From Bactrocera neohumeralis (Eukaryota > Arthropoda > Insecta > Diptera > Tephritidae): DNA of 64,000 nucleotides. Of this stretch, positions 34,690 to 46,075 are shown in pieces (position 1 is the first letter of the stretch; each line of letters starts with the position of its first letter). Position numbers and translations under genes: made by a program. Where the stretch lies: positions 12,679,401 to 12,743,400 of the forward strand of contig NC_065921.1 in NCBI RefSeq assembly GCF_024586455.1, given 5' to 3'. Below the pieces are notes generated by a model, which worked only from the letters and a program-made list of their open reading frames with translations, was not told where the DNA came from and ran no database searches.

Positions 34690-35830
34690 TTTTGGCTTAA
34701 AATTTTGCAGTGTACGAAATTATTTTATTTTATTTTAGTGTATACTACGAAAAATAATTTAATTTCATTCTCCTTTATTTCTTTCATACAATTTAATTTT
34801 TTTTAATTATTTTACATGTTACTTATTTTTTTGTTCTATTTTATTATTTTTTTTAGTACAGTCATTTAAGCTCAAATTAGGTAAGAATCTCGGAATTCGA
34901 TATACCCATTTATATGTCTGTAAATACTTGCATATTGGGTATATAGGGTATACCTACCATATGTACTTAGGTTTTGAGACAACTTTAGGGTGTCAATATA
35001 CAAGTATTTATAGACATATAAATGGGTATATCGAATTCCGAGGTGAACTTACTATAATGACTGGACTATTTTTACTATTTTATTTACTACAGATTTAATT
35101 ATTTAAATTTTATTAATTATAGCTGTAATTTTAGCTTTAAATACAATTTAATTTTATTTCATATTATTTAATTGAATTTATTTTATTTTACATGAAATAT
35201 TTTAATTTTAATTTAATTTAATTAAATTTATAAAATTTTATTTTATCATATCGTATTTAAATTTTTTATTATTATTGCATATAGTAGCTCTTTTTTTGTT
35301 TTATTCAATTAATTTTTTTTAATTTTTTAATTTTTCTTAATTAAATTTAATTATTTAAATTTTATTAATTATAGTTTTGATTTTAGTTTTAAATTTAATT
35401 TATTTTTTTGTCATCATATCGTATTTCGATTTCTTTGTTACTATTACATAATATCAGTATCTACTTTTTTTCTATTCAATTAATTTTTTATTTATTTATT
35501 TATTTTTTTTTGTTAATTATAGTTTTAATTTAAAATTTAATTTATTCTATTTCTTATTATTTAATTGTATATATTTTATTTTATTTTAATTTAATTATAG
35601 TTTTATTTTCAATTTTAATTTTTATTAAATTTTATTTTTATTTCTATTTTAATTATTTAATTTTATTTATTTTATCTTATTTCGTGCTATTTAATTTAGT
35701 TCAATTTTACATTAATATATTTTATTTAAAATATAGTTTTGTTATTCTATTTTTCCTATTTTTGTATGTTTTAATTTAGTATATTATATTTAACAATCTA
35801 TTAATACTTTTTTGGTGTTTCTGTATTTTC
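34690..35830. repeat. A/T-only low-complexity tract
   Basis: More than 1 kb of nearly pure A/T made of TTTTATTTTA, TTTAATTTAATT and TTTTTATTATT words, interrupted only by the foldback element at 34859-35063. There is a strong T bias on the plus strand for most of its length. It may be a degenerate expansion; it has no coding potential. Confidence 0.75.
34859..35063. mobile_element. 205-bp foldback/MITE with 48-bp arms
   Basis: Arms at 34889-34936 and 34995-35042 (outer ends CTCGGAATTCGATATACCC and its complement) match at 46 of 48 positions. The similarity resumes at the outer ends as CAGTCATT (34859-34866) and AATGACTG (35056-35063) with looser sequence between. The left end is preceded by TA; the right flank is GGAC, so a TA duplication is not conserved. 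The 58-bp centre has two short TATAGGGTATACC-like words. The structure is that of a Tc1-type MITE; the family is unknown to me. Confidence 0.7.
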
Positions 35831-37671
35831 TCCTCGCAGTATTTCCGATTTTTCTTCACCTTTAATCACGAGTTCCACGAAATTTCAACCCTTTTGCTTA
35901 CCATACATATGTTTATATCAACACATACATATGTATGTGTATATGTTCAACATATTCTTACACGCAAAATCATAATATACGTCTAACTGCCACACTTTGC
36001 ATGTTGCAATGTAATTTGCATGCCACAAACATTTTTTAGCACTTGTTTCCGTACACGCAGTGACGTGCGCTAATTGAAATTTTCTTCACTAATTTTCGTA
36101 AATAATTACAAGCATGTCTTACAATTTTAAATATTGCTTTTTATTGTTGTAAAAGTACATAGTACTCATTCTTATACCTTTCACTGCTGTAATTGTGCAA
36201 CATGCTTACGCACACACACAAACTCACGGCATGCGCTCACCAACTTGGCTCGAAGTAATTATGTGACGGCAGCCAGAGTAAAAATTATATCACGCGTCAA
36301 CATGCAACACGCTGACGCCAAAGTGGCAAGTCAGCTATAAGGAAAAAAAAATCGTAATGCAAGTTGTTTGTTTCTTTTATTAATTTTTATGCACCCAGTT
36401 TGCACTTTATTAAATTTAATTATCATTGTGCAATAGCTGAGGCAATCTTGGTGTGGCGTCATGCTTTTTATTTTATTTTTTATTATTATTTATATAAACC
36501 TGTTTTAGTTTCTTATTAGGTTAGTCACTCATTTGCGGCATGCCTTTTTTGTGCAACGTGTGCGCATGGTGCAAACTTTGCCACTTTCCAGAAACTTGCA
36601 ACATTGTGTGCGCCATGAGTTAGATAAGCGACATGCAGAGGTGAGTAAAACATTTGACGCATAACGGCTTTTGTACCTTAGTGCCTTGAACTAGCGGAAA
36701 TGGTTAAAACATTGATTGGAGAAGAAAAGTGAAAAAAGCGAGGGAAAAAGGAAGTTTACTAGGCTGATATAACTTTTTGGGGGAAAGCATGAATAACTGG
36801 TATTTAACAGGAAAACGTAACGAAGCTCATGCTTGTGTGTTAGCAATATTTTATGCCAATAGAGAGAATGTGGTATAAAAGAGAATGAGTATGGGTTCCT
36901 ATGAAAGTGTATGCCTTGTCGATAATTGATTATAAACAAAATATGTATTTCCCAGCAGATAAAATGTACTCTAAAATCGCGAAGATTTCTCTTCTAACTC
37001 GATGGAAAGCTGAACAAATACTATATATTGCAAATAACTACTTAATAAGAGTGTAGTTGAGAGTCTGGGTAAGTTTTATTATAATAGTACGGTTCAAATA
37101 AGATATTCAGATTCAATTGATTTCATAAGAGTCAAGTATCGTAAATCCCCGAACAGTATGTCTGAAGTCTGATGTGTTCGAAATTAGTACTCTTTGAGTA
37201 AATACCCTCATATTTTAAAAGACCTTTTTGATACTTAACAACACCTTTGTTTCATGATTTAGGGTAATCCTGATATTTCTTGATTCTTGGTAGAGCATTT
37301 TCGAGATTAGTATCTCTTTTCCCCATTAGCTTAAAAATTCTTTGCCTTCACAAAGAGAGCAACATATTTTCAAAGATTTTAGTGTCTAAAAGTATGAAAT
37401 GCAAATGACTATAGTATATCTGAAATCAGTCAATCGTCATTTTATCGAAGTTTTAGGCGTAATATATCTTATAGGATATAATGATTGTTATTTTATTAAG
37501 AAAACGACAAATGTTTTACAGTTCTAATCCGTGAGAAGTTTCGAAACATCTCAACAAATTCGAAAGTATGCAAAATTCTTTCATTCTATATAATACTTTT
37601 GACCAAAATATACGCTGACAGCAAACTACGAATTAGTTTTTCAAATATGTTTGAGGCACCCAAACACCGAC
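35831..37671. other. Non-coding stretch
   Basis: A moderately GC-richer patch at about 35.98-36.66 kb with GCATGC and GTGCAAC words; the rest is AT-rich. No recognisable gene. Confidence 0.4.
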
Positions 37672-38210
37672 CTTATTCTTTTGAAATAGATTAGGAACTA
37701 AGCACTGATTAGGGCATTTACTTTAGCATGTGTTTAGTTCTACTTTGTACTCTAGAGATTGTGTGAAAGGCCCCGAGGTTTTTTTACTTTGGGTCTACAA
37801 TCTGATTATAGGTCCAAACCATGAAAAGTCGAAACTCATTTATAAGGCATCTCCATCAAGTATTTTATTTTGAAATGGATTAGGAACTTAACACTAATTC
37901 GGAGTCTTTAACATTTTAAGACATGTTTAGTTCTACTTTACAAAAAACAAAAAAAAACCTTGAGACTTTCTACATTGGGTCCATAATCTGATTCAAGTAC
38001 ATCGAGTATTTTCTTTTAAAATATAGGGAAATTAGCATTGATTAGGGCCGGTTGAGCATTTTAGGATGTGTTTAGTTCCACTTTTTGCGCTGTATAGATT
38101 ATGTGAAAGGCTCCGGGTCTGTTATACATTGGCACCACATTCTGATTTTGGGTCCAAAACATGAAAAATCCAAACAAATTAGGAAAAAATTTAATCTAAA
38201 GCTCCATCAC
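37672..38210 (+). repeat. Three-unit tandem repeat, about 190-bp period
   Basis: Units start with TTGAAATAGATTAGGAACTA (37681), TTGAAATGGATTAGGAACTT (37870) and TTAAAATATAGGGAAATTAG (38016). Each contains, in order, GCATGTGTTTAGTTCTACTTT-like sequence, GTGAAAGGC(C/T)CCG, a GGGTC(T/C) block, an ATCTGATT block and CCAAA(A/C)CATGAAAA. The second-to-third step is about 146 bp because that unit has internal losses. Direct repeats, no coding frame, family unknown. Confidence 0.75.
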
Positions 38211-41200
38211 ACATCCATCAAACATATAGCTGTCCATTAATTATTAATATTAACTGGTCTAGCAGAAAAGAAATGAAATTACTACACATGCAGAATGTTT
38301 TTTAGCGACCATAAAACCGCTTTGTTGCGACATTTTTTTCGCAGAACTTTTACAGCAATTAAATTGATTCCAGTGAAAGGGCGCTTATGCATCGCTTCAC
38401 TCCCTTTTGTACACGCAATTTTAATAAGGGGTGTATGCAGTGGGGGTGGTGCTGAGGGGGGCGAGGAGGTGTATCGAGTTTGCTATGTCATTATTGTTGT
38501 GGCGTTTGTTATTGCTGTGGCTTTGACTGTTGTTGTGGAGTGTTTTGTAATTAATTGAATTTAAATGAAATACAACAATGCAAACACATATATATGGCAG
38601 CTGCATATGTGTATGTGTATTCACATGCATTTATAGCTAGTTAATGTTGCAAGCAAGTGTGAGGTAGACCAGCATAAAAACAAAAATGGAGTACAACATC
38701 AGCGGTTTTGATTTTTTTCGTTGAAACTACAAGTAAGTACAACTTTTACATTGCCTGTTTTTATCGACATGTTGCAACAAAAAAATACGGGAAAATAAAT
38801 TGTCGTGCAACACTGTTTTTAAATATCTTTTGCATGTTGCAATATCCCTTTTATTATGTATGGATAATTTTTTTTTTTTGTATTATTGCTTCATTTTACT
38901 TTATCCTCGACGCTTGCCACACAAATGCTGTGCTGCGCTGCGCTACGCTTTGATTTCGTTTATTTCTCGCTTCCAGTGAAAGCCATCGCTACATATGTAT
39001 GTGTGCTTGTAGATATTTATATACATGTGTATGCACATATATAATTAATCCTTTATGCATTACGCTTACTGTCTGCTTGCCACGGCTGTCTGTCTATCAG
39101 CTGGCTTCAAGCGTGTGTGCGTTTGTTCGTGCGTATGCTTTTGTTTGACCGTGTGCTGCAACATGCGGCAACCGTTGCAACATTACCAGCGCTGAAAATC
39201 CTTTTTTGCCACCACCAAAAAACGGTTAGATCAGCGTGAAAGGGGTGGCCGCACAAGCTTCTCAAAATTCAATGCCACCGCGCCTGAGGACTAGCTTTGT
39301 TCGAGCATTTGTCGGTGCGCCTGTGTTTATTTGTGTGTTTTTCCGCTTGCGGCATGCTGCATGCGGCTGCAAATACAACGCGCCGAAAGTTGATCCTTGT
39401 TAATTTTCGGTGATTATTTTAATTTCTACAATTTGTTGCTGTGCTGTGCTTTATGGCGGGCTATTCAAGGCTTGCAACAACGCTGATGTGCACCTTTTAT
39501 TTTATTTTATTGCTTTTTATTTGCTGTTTTATTGCATTTATCTTTATTTCACGTGGAAAACTTCAATGTTATTACTTTTTATTTTCATTGATTTTATTTT
39601 TTTTATATTTTTTATATTTTTTTATTTTAATTTATTTTCTGTTTTACCTTTTAAGCACTTATAACATTTTACCAATTTGCCGTAACTTAATCATTCTTAT
39701 TTACGCTTTGCAACACAGCATTCTTTAAGGCTCTTTCGTCCCTGTTGCAACAGCCGCTGCGTTCGCTATCGAATTGCAAGCGTTTCGCTCTTTACAAAAT
39801 AATTAATTTAATTGTAGGCGAGCATTGGCTTACACACACATACATGCACATGGACTTCTGGTTGGGTTAAGTATTGGTCACGCGATAAGCGCCTCAAATG
39901 ACGCTGGACAGCGGCATTGCTTGTTGCGGATCATCGACTGACGCCGCCGCCGCCACATGTAATTACGCAGCGAGTGAAAGCGTAAGCAACGCAACGCTTC
40001 GATGGCAGTCAATGGTCAGAAGGATGCGTAACGTTTATTGCCCGAAGTCGACAAACTGCAGCCAGAAACACATGCACACATACTTATGTGGTATTTTTGT
40101 TACAACAATACCCGTTGGCTAATTAGTGCAATTTTACAGACAGTGCAATAGGTTGCACTTGCCACACGTACAAAAACTTACTCACTTACAAAATGCAACA
40201 CAATCATTTGTACACACACATTACTAAACATGTCTGCGTATGCATGTGTGTGTGTTTTTGTCGCAAGTGTGAACGATTTGCGGATTGCACACTACGCGGC
40301 GCACACAAATTAAATGCACACTTTTAATTAATTAATCTTGTTCGACAACGCGTCTGGCGTATCGTAAGCTCGGCAGCTTAAACATTTTTCCTGTCTGCCA
40401 GCACACACACAGCCACACAAATAGAAATTCACACGCGCCAAAAAATATATAAACGTACAGCAATAGTAATTAGCACTTTTTACGCCACACGTTTCGTTGC
40501 AATCGCGCGTCTAAATCAATTGATATATTAAGTTTGCACAAATCGACTGTTTGCGCAAATCGGCAGTTTGCACAAACCTCTACACTGCACTTATAAAAAA
40601 GATGCAGCTTTTTACCTTAAAAGAACGACATCAACACCTTCTACTGCTTATTATTGTTGTTGTTTGAGTATATTAATTTTATTTATTTTCTTTCAGTAAT
40701 AACTTCCTCACACACTTTTTCACTTCCTATGCGTTTATTTACATTTCCTTTTCCCTACTCGTGTATTCAAATGAACGTACGCTTTCGACTGTTTCATCCG
40801 CTACCGAGATCCGTACGAGCGCTCTGTTTGTAAACAACTGATTCGTTGACTGCATGGCATCGCCAATGCCAACCATCCAGTCAGCCAGCCTTTGGTCGCA
40901 AATACAGGCACACAGTCACCACCGGTTCTGGTTCTGTTGTTGTTTGATGTTGCTGGTGGTGGTGAATTTCTCGTTGCGTTGCGCATGTGTGCGTATTTGT
41001 TTAAATTTTCGTTTGTCCGTTTGTGTTGCTTTGTTGCTGCAGTTGGTGAAATGCTAGCCAGACTTTGTTTACATTTGCTTTGCTGACTTTGATGTTTGAT
41101 TTTGCCTTATTTGCGTTTTTGTTTACTTTTACTTATTTGTTTTTGTAGGCACATTTCCTTCTGTGCTCGCTGCAACATGTTGCCGGCAACTTTGTTGCGT

Positions 41201-41554
41201 ATTTTTGATATGAATGTGGGTTGTGAAACGAGTTGTATGAACTTGCAAGGTTAAGTAGTGTATAATTTGCCTTTTGGGCTATATTCTTGGGTTTTCTTAC
41301 TACGAATACAATTTATATTCTAAGCCTCTTTAAAAAGCGTAATTATGAATTATTGTTTCCAATAAAAGATTACCGTTTAATCCTGTATCAATCCCATATT
41401 TTGTATTTGTTGTTTGAAGGTTTTATTCTTTACCATAATCCTGTTAAAAAATCCATCTTCATCGTTTCTAATACGGATTAAAAGTCTGTGCTTATTGCTC
41501 TTCAACTTACCTGTCAAATAATTGCGAATTTTCCTCTTATTCCGCACATTTCAT
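38211..41554. other. Non-coding stretch with GC-richer island
   Basis: About 38.4-41.2 kb alternates GC-richer sequence (GTTGCAAC, GCATGC, CAACAT words, for example 39160-39190 and 39350-39365) with an A/T tract at 39580-39650. TATAAAAAA at about 40591 lacks a supported downstream gene. Frames of up to 95 codons look compositional. Confidence 0.4.
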
Positions 41555-41910
41555 TCATAAAGTTTTTGCCTTCCATGTCTCGTCGGCAGATATAATGGTC
41601 TCCGTGTATGTGGGACCAGAATTCGTATGATCAAGCATGTTCAAAGAGACCTGTTCACGGCACTCTTTTTGACAAAACTTCAGCTTTAACAAGACGAGTC
41701 GAGCAAGAACGCGTTTCATACTGAAAATATCCACCGAAACCATTGGAACAAACTCGCGGGAGATGTCGACCTCTCTTCTTATCTCTCTAACACTTGCCTG
41801 ACGATTTTCAAGCACCATATTCTTTACTTGTTTAATATTGTCATGTCTTCAACGATCTCTCGACTGGCTTTGAAGTTTTTGTACAACCTCTCTTCTTAAG
41901 AACGGGTCAA
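41555..41910 (-). pseudogene. Mariner transposase fragment, 24.3-kb family
   Basis: Minus-strand reading: NFKASREIVED, VKNMVLENRQASVREIRRE, SMKRVLARLVLLKLKFCQKE, REQVSLNMLDHTNSGPTYTE, ending with the first catalytic block IISADETW and then unrelated sequence. It aligns with GMKRVLARLAPIKLNFFQK, YRKQVSLDMFDPANSNLTF and IITTDE of the relic at 24.3-25.3 kb. It contains the linker that the 24.3-kb copy has lost (VLENRQASVRE), so the two are independent deletions of one family. Open for 87 codons (41555-41818). The second and third catalytic regions are absent. Confidence 0.75.
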
Positions 41911-42049
41911 TTACAATTGTGTAGTACATTCATGAAGCCAGCTACTGTTTAAATTTAAGCCTAATTGAACTCTTTGAGAACGGGCTTGTTCGCGTATTTT
42001 AGAAAAATTAGGAAAAGCAAAATAACGGTCGTTGACTTAATTCTTGTTT

Positions 42050-42580
42050 CTGGAAAATAAATCGCGCAGTGAAATCACAGAGCGCTCAGTTTCCGTCCAC
42101 GGTGACTCTACTCTTCCGAGGGCGACCGTTGCAAATTATTTTAATGCACGTCGGCATCTAAAAAGGTACTGAGGTTCACATCCTTAATGAAATAGTGACC
42201 ACTAGAAGGTTATTAGTTTAATTCACACCGGATTACAAACGCAACCGTGAGACCACTTTATGGCGGAGTTTACACGAAGAACGAAGGAGTTTCAGCTTCA
42301 GTTCGAAACCGTTAACGAAACGTGGATACTCTGGATACAGCTTGAAACCAAATTGTTTCCGATCTTACGAGATCAATGAAGTAGTGGTCTCATTTCACAA
42401 AAAATTCATCGGCTTACACCTCCGATATCACCACAGCCAAATGGTTGAATCAGACTATGAACTGCTATTGCATCCACCGTATTCGAAAAATTTGGCTCCT
42501 TGCCACTACCTCCAAACTTGAAAATCACTTATCGGCCAGAAATTTGTATCGGATGAAGACGTTATCACCACCACGTAGGC
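42050..42580 (+). pseudogene. irritans-like mariner relic
   Basis: Plus-strand blocks across frameshifts: ERSVSVHGDSTLPRATVANY (DNA-binding side), then FETVNETWILWIQLETK, the first catalytic block with Asp changed to Asn (VNETW, AAC at 42314-42316). A jump leads to NSSAYTSDITTAKWL, and in another frame DYELLLHPPYSKNLAPCHYL and IGQKFVSDEDVIT, the third catalytic block, in which the Asp of PPYSPDLAP is also Asn. At least two frameshifts and internal deletions. The minus-strand relic at 45.5-46.1 kb belongs to a similar group. Not functional. Confidence 0.65.
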
Positions 42581-44858
42581 CTACTTCATTTCATGATGTT
42601 GTAAAACTTATGCTCATACATATAAACAAACATACAAGTGCCTACATACGACTACAAGTTGCTGCAATAAGTTGCACATACTGAAATTCACCACACTGTT
42701 AAATAACATTGCTATGTACATTCATATTTATGTTACACACAGTAACATGCAAACATTTGGCAGATATGCTAACAACAACTTAGCATCACAAAAACATCAA
42801 GTGGAACAGCAACAACAATGAATGTAGCATAAGCGTGCAGCATGCAACCACAGCGCATCAGTTGACGGTGCAACATAGCCGAAAGCATTTCGACACATAT
42901 GTATGTATGCTTCTTAGCAGTTAACCTGAGCGAAGGATAGGCGAGCGAACTAAGCACTGCACCACTTTAGACACACACACACATACGTATGTATATGACA
43001 CATTCATACTAGTGTCACTTATACATACATACAAGTGTATTTGTGCATGCCTGCATTGTGTTTCTATGCAACTCGGCAGCACTTCATTGCTGGTTAACTG
43101 GCTGTTTTGGTTTGTTAGCTGGTCAGTTGGTTGGTTAGTTGAACGTTCACTTGGTTAGTTGGCTGATTGGTTGCGGCCAACTCGACCAGCATAGACAGCA
43201 CCGTCAGCGCAGTCCGCCGAGCCAGCCATTGCACACAGCTGTTTGCGAGCCAATTGTTGCCGCCGGCGTGTGTTGAACGCCAAAATAGTCCACTACTACT
43301 ACCTATATGAAGTGTCAGTGTGTGTGTGTGTGTGTGTGTATGTGGTTTGTTTGTTGCGCTGTCCTCAGACGTTCGAATTGTCGGTCGGCTGGTCGAGACG
43401 GCACGCCATCCATCAGCTGGACCACAAATGTGCATTCACAGAGCCAAAGGAGCACATAAAAATGAGTAGCGAAAGAAAAAAAAACAACAACAACATCAAA
43501 ACAGGTAGCAATCAATTTCATTGCACTCGGGCATTTGATGGCTCGAATGGCCGGCCACCGAGCAGCTTGTGTTGCTGTGTGGCTGTTTTTGTTGTACTTT
43601 TTCGAGTTTTTGTTTTATGTGCTTTTGATTTGCTTATGTCTACAGGGAGTTCCGCATGGAGCGCAGCCAACACACACTCCACACAACTTTACCTGTGCAA
43701 CACACTCACACACACACAGATCGGATCGGCTGCATAGGATATGAGCGTAGAAATTTGGATGTTACGAGCCTGCAGTCGTAGCAGTTATCTTATTAACATT
43801 GGACAGGTTTTTTGCCTTTACGCTTGTCATATTCCCAGGCGGCATTTAGCAGTTAGCATTCGGCGCTAGGCACTAGGCACTCGGCGCTTCAACGCTCGTT
43901 ATGACCTTAGAATCGATGTGTGTGTTTGCCTTAAGGCCTTGGTCAATGGACTAATATATTTTCTTTCTTTTGTTTTCAGCTTGATTTGTTTCATTTCGTT
44001 TCACTTCCAAATGTTTAATGCCTCAACTTGTGATCAACCGAAACGACAGCTCTCCGTATAACAGGTAAAGACAATTGGACATACATTTACATTCACACAT
44101 ATTTGGAAAAACAATAGCCCTAACAACAAATAATGACTACTTATGTGTATGAGCATCCACTGCATGCAAGTATGGTAGTTGTTGAAGATATCGGGTTCAG
44201 CCTCAGCCTCCACGCTGGCGTTGATGTCGGCTTTCACACCTTTGATGTTTGATGATCGCCACTCTGATGATCTTGCCTTACCGTTGCTGCCATTAACACT
44301 CGGCGGTTCGAAATATCGAAATTGTTTACTTTGTTCTTTTAGAATTCATTTATACTTTTAAGTAAATGTGTGTATATATGGAAAAAGTTGCATTGAACCT
44401 TTAGTCCAATTTGAAATGGGGCTTAATTTTTTATGCAATACTGAGAGTGTTTGGTATTTATTTATTGTAGGAATCTGAAAAAGGATTTAATTGGTCAATG
44501 GGATCGTTAAAACTTAAATCTGGTATAATTTTTCTACGAGTCTACCAAGAACTTATCCCAAAAATTGGAAATGAACATTTGCGATTTAGTCCTCAACTTT
44601 TAGACTTCTTTTAGCTCGATACACTTAACCCAACGGAGGATGGAATCATGTGTAGAAGTTCACGTAAGTGAGGGAAGTTCACATGGGAGTGGCCAGCAAC
44701 CATTCTTTTACATGCGGCTCACAAGTTCCGGTCTTAGAACAAGTACCTTCTTGTAAGACACAAAACTTTCACTTGAAGGCGAGCTAAAGTAAGAAGGCGA
44801 ACCATTTAGCCACCACGTAAAAAACGTAAACAACAGCCTCGGATGAGAAACCGCCCTT
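42581..44858. other. Non-coding stretch with GC-richer island
   Basis: About 42.65-43.95 kb is GC-richer. A degenerate TTGGTTAG/TTGGCTG tract lies at 43085-43170, (TG)n at 43317-43339 and a GGC(A/G)CTAGGCACT-like tract near 43860-43890. Frames up to 164 codons overlap on both strands and look compositional. Confidence 0.4.
43317..43339 (+). repeat. (TG)n microsatellite
   Basis: About eleven uninterrupted TG dinucleotides; the longest dinucleotide tract noted in the window. Confidence 0.8.
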
Positions 44859-45470
44859 TTGATGACAACCACTACAACCATATCAAGGATTAGTATTAAC
44901 ACCAACAATAATGTCAGCCTCGAAATCAAACGCAGAATAACTCTTGCCAAAAGGCGCTACTTTGGACTGAGTAGGCAGTTGAGAAGTAAAGTCTTTCTCG
45001 ACAAACAAAGACTACACTCTATAAGTCACACATTATTCCCGTCCTGCTTTATGATGCAGAGGCATGGACGATGACAACATCTGATGAGTCGATGTTACGA
45101 GTTTGCGAAAGAAAGGTTCTGCGGAAGATTTATGAGCCTTCACACATTGACCACGACGAATATCGTATTCGATGGAACTATGAGCTGTATGAGATATACG
45201 ACGACATTGACATAGATCAGCGAATTAAAAGACTGCGGCTACGTTGACTAGGTCATGTCGTCCGAATGGCTGAAAACACTCCAGCTGTGAAATTATTCGA
45301 CGCAATACCCGCGCGCTAAGGAAGACCTCCACTCCGTTGGAAAGACCAGGTGGAGAAGGACCTGACTACACTTGAAATCTCCAATTGGCGCCAAACAACG
45401 AAGGATGGCTAACGCGTTGTTGTAAACTCGGCTATATCCGCGTAAGAGTGTCTACGCCAATAAAGAAGAT
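44859..45470 (+). pseudogene. LINE reverse-transcriptase C-terminal relic, copy 1
   Basis: Plus-strand blocks: ISINTNNNVSLEIKRRITLA, KRRYFGLSRQLRSKVF, then across frameshifts SMLRVCERKVLRKIYEP, the ELYEIYDDIDIDQRIKRLR block, GHVVRMAENTPAVKLFD, and PRWKDQVEKDLTTLEISNWR. This is the sequence downstream of the reverse-transcriptase catalytic core in an insect LINE, including the GHVVRM motif near 45252-45270. The segment ISINT.NNVSLEIKRRI overlaps the sequence in the 56.2-kb copy, showing one family. Stops and frameshifts throughout; the element is 5'-truncated, as LINE copies usually are. I think of RTE-type elements but am not certain of the clade. Confidence 0.75.
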
Positions 45471-45534
45471 CCTAACTCAACGAATTTTTGACTTATCTAA
45501 CCGGTCTGAATGATATGGTTTCTAGAGGTCTGTA

Positions 45535-46075
45535 AAGTAGGTCGTGGAGGCGATAACCTCCTCATTTGACTAATTTCTGTCCGGGAAGCGATTTTTGCAA
45601 ATAAGGAGCAGAGTCGCACGCGTTCAAATCTGGAAAATATCAATCACCTAAATAGAAAAAATTAACGATTGGCCTTGGTAAAGGTCTTTCGGTTTTTTCA
45701 TCAAATCGGATCAGTAATAATTAGGCATTGTAGAACTCTATACCCATTTTGTTCTTTTCAAGTAATCGAAGTAGATCATCCATGTGAAATTCAGAAAACC
45801 GTGACCATGCGCTTTATGACTGACAGAACAATATTGACCTACTTTGGACGTCGTCCTGTTCTGATTATTTCTTGGTCTTTGGTGTATATCAAATAACCAA
45901 TGTTTAATCGATGGTTACGAAGTGATCTTGACATTCCTTCGGACTGTAAAAGCTGCTGAAGTTGATCTCACGGTTATGTTTGTTATCTGGAGTGAGCAAA
46001 AAAAGCTATTTCGGGCAACTTTAATCAGTTTCCTGCGAGGTTACCGGGTTCAGTGCCGACTTGGCGTCATATTGT
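45535..46075 (-). pseudogene. irritans-like mariner relic
   Basis: Minus-strand blocks from high to low coordinate: LTPDNKHNREINFSSFYSPK, ECQDHFVTIDETLVIWYTPK (first catalytic Asp kept; the usual Trp after DET is Leu), a degraded ATVFW-like region, LLRLLEKNKMGIEFYNA (corresponding to YLEKGKTITGEYY) and DEKTERPLP. Then YFPDLNACDSAPYL (third catalytic Asp in PDL), SLPGQKLV and EEVIASTTYFTDL. Several frameshifts and stops. The segment with the second Asp is unrecognisable. Sequence above 46080 does not read as mariner, so the N-terminus is lost or replaced. Confidence 0.65.

Noticed and set aside
43243..43737. 164-codon plus-strand frame
   Set aside because: Contains a run of Val/Cys from a (TG)n microsatellite and Asn/Lys from CAA/AAA; no domain.
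45600..45640. GTTCAAATC word as a tRNA T-arm
   Set aside because: It lies inside a mariner third-Asp block and no cloverleaf partner sequences are present.
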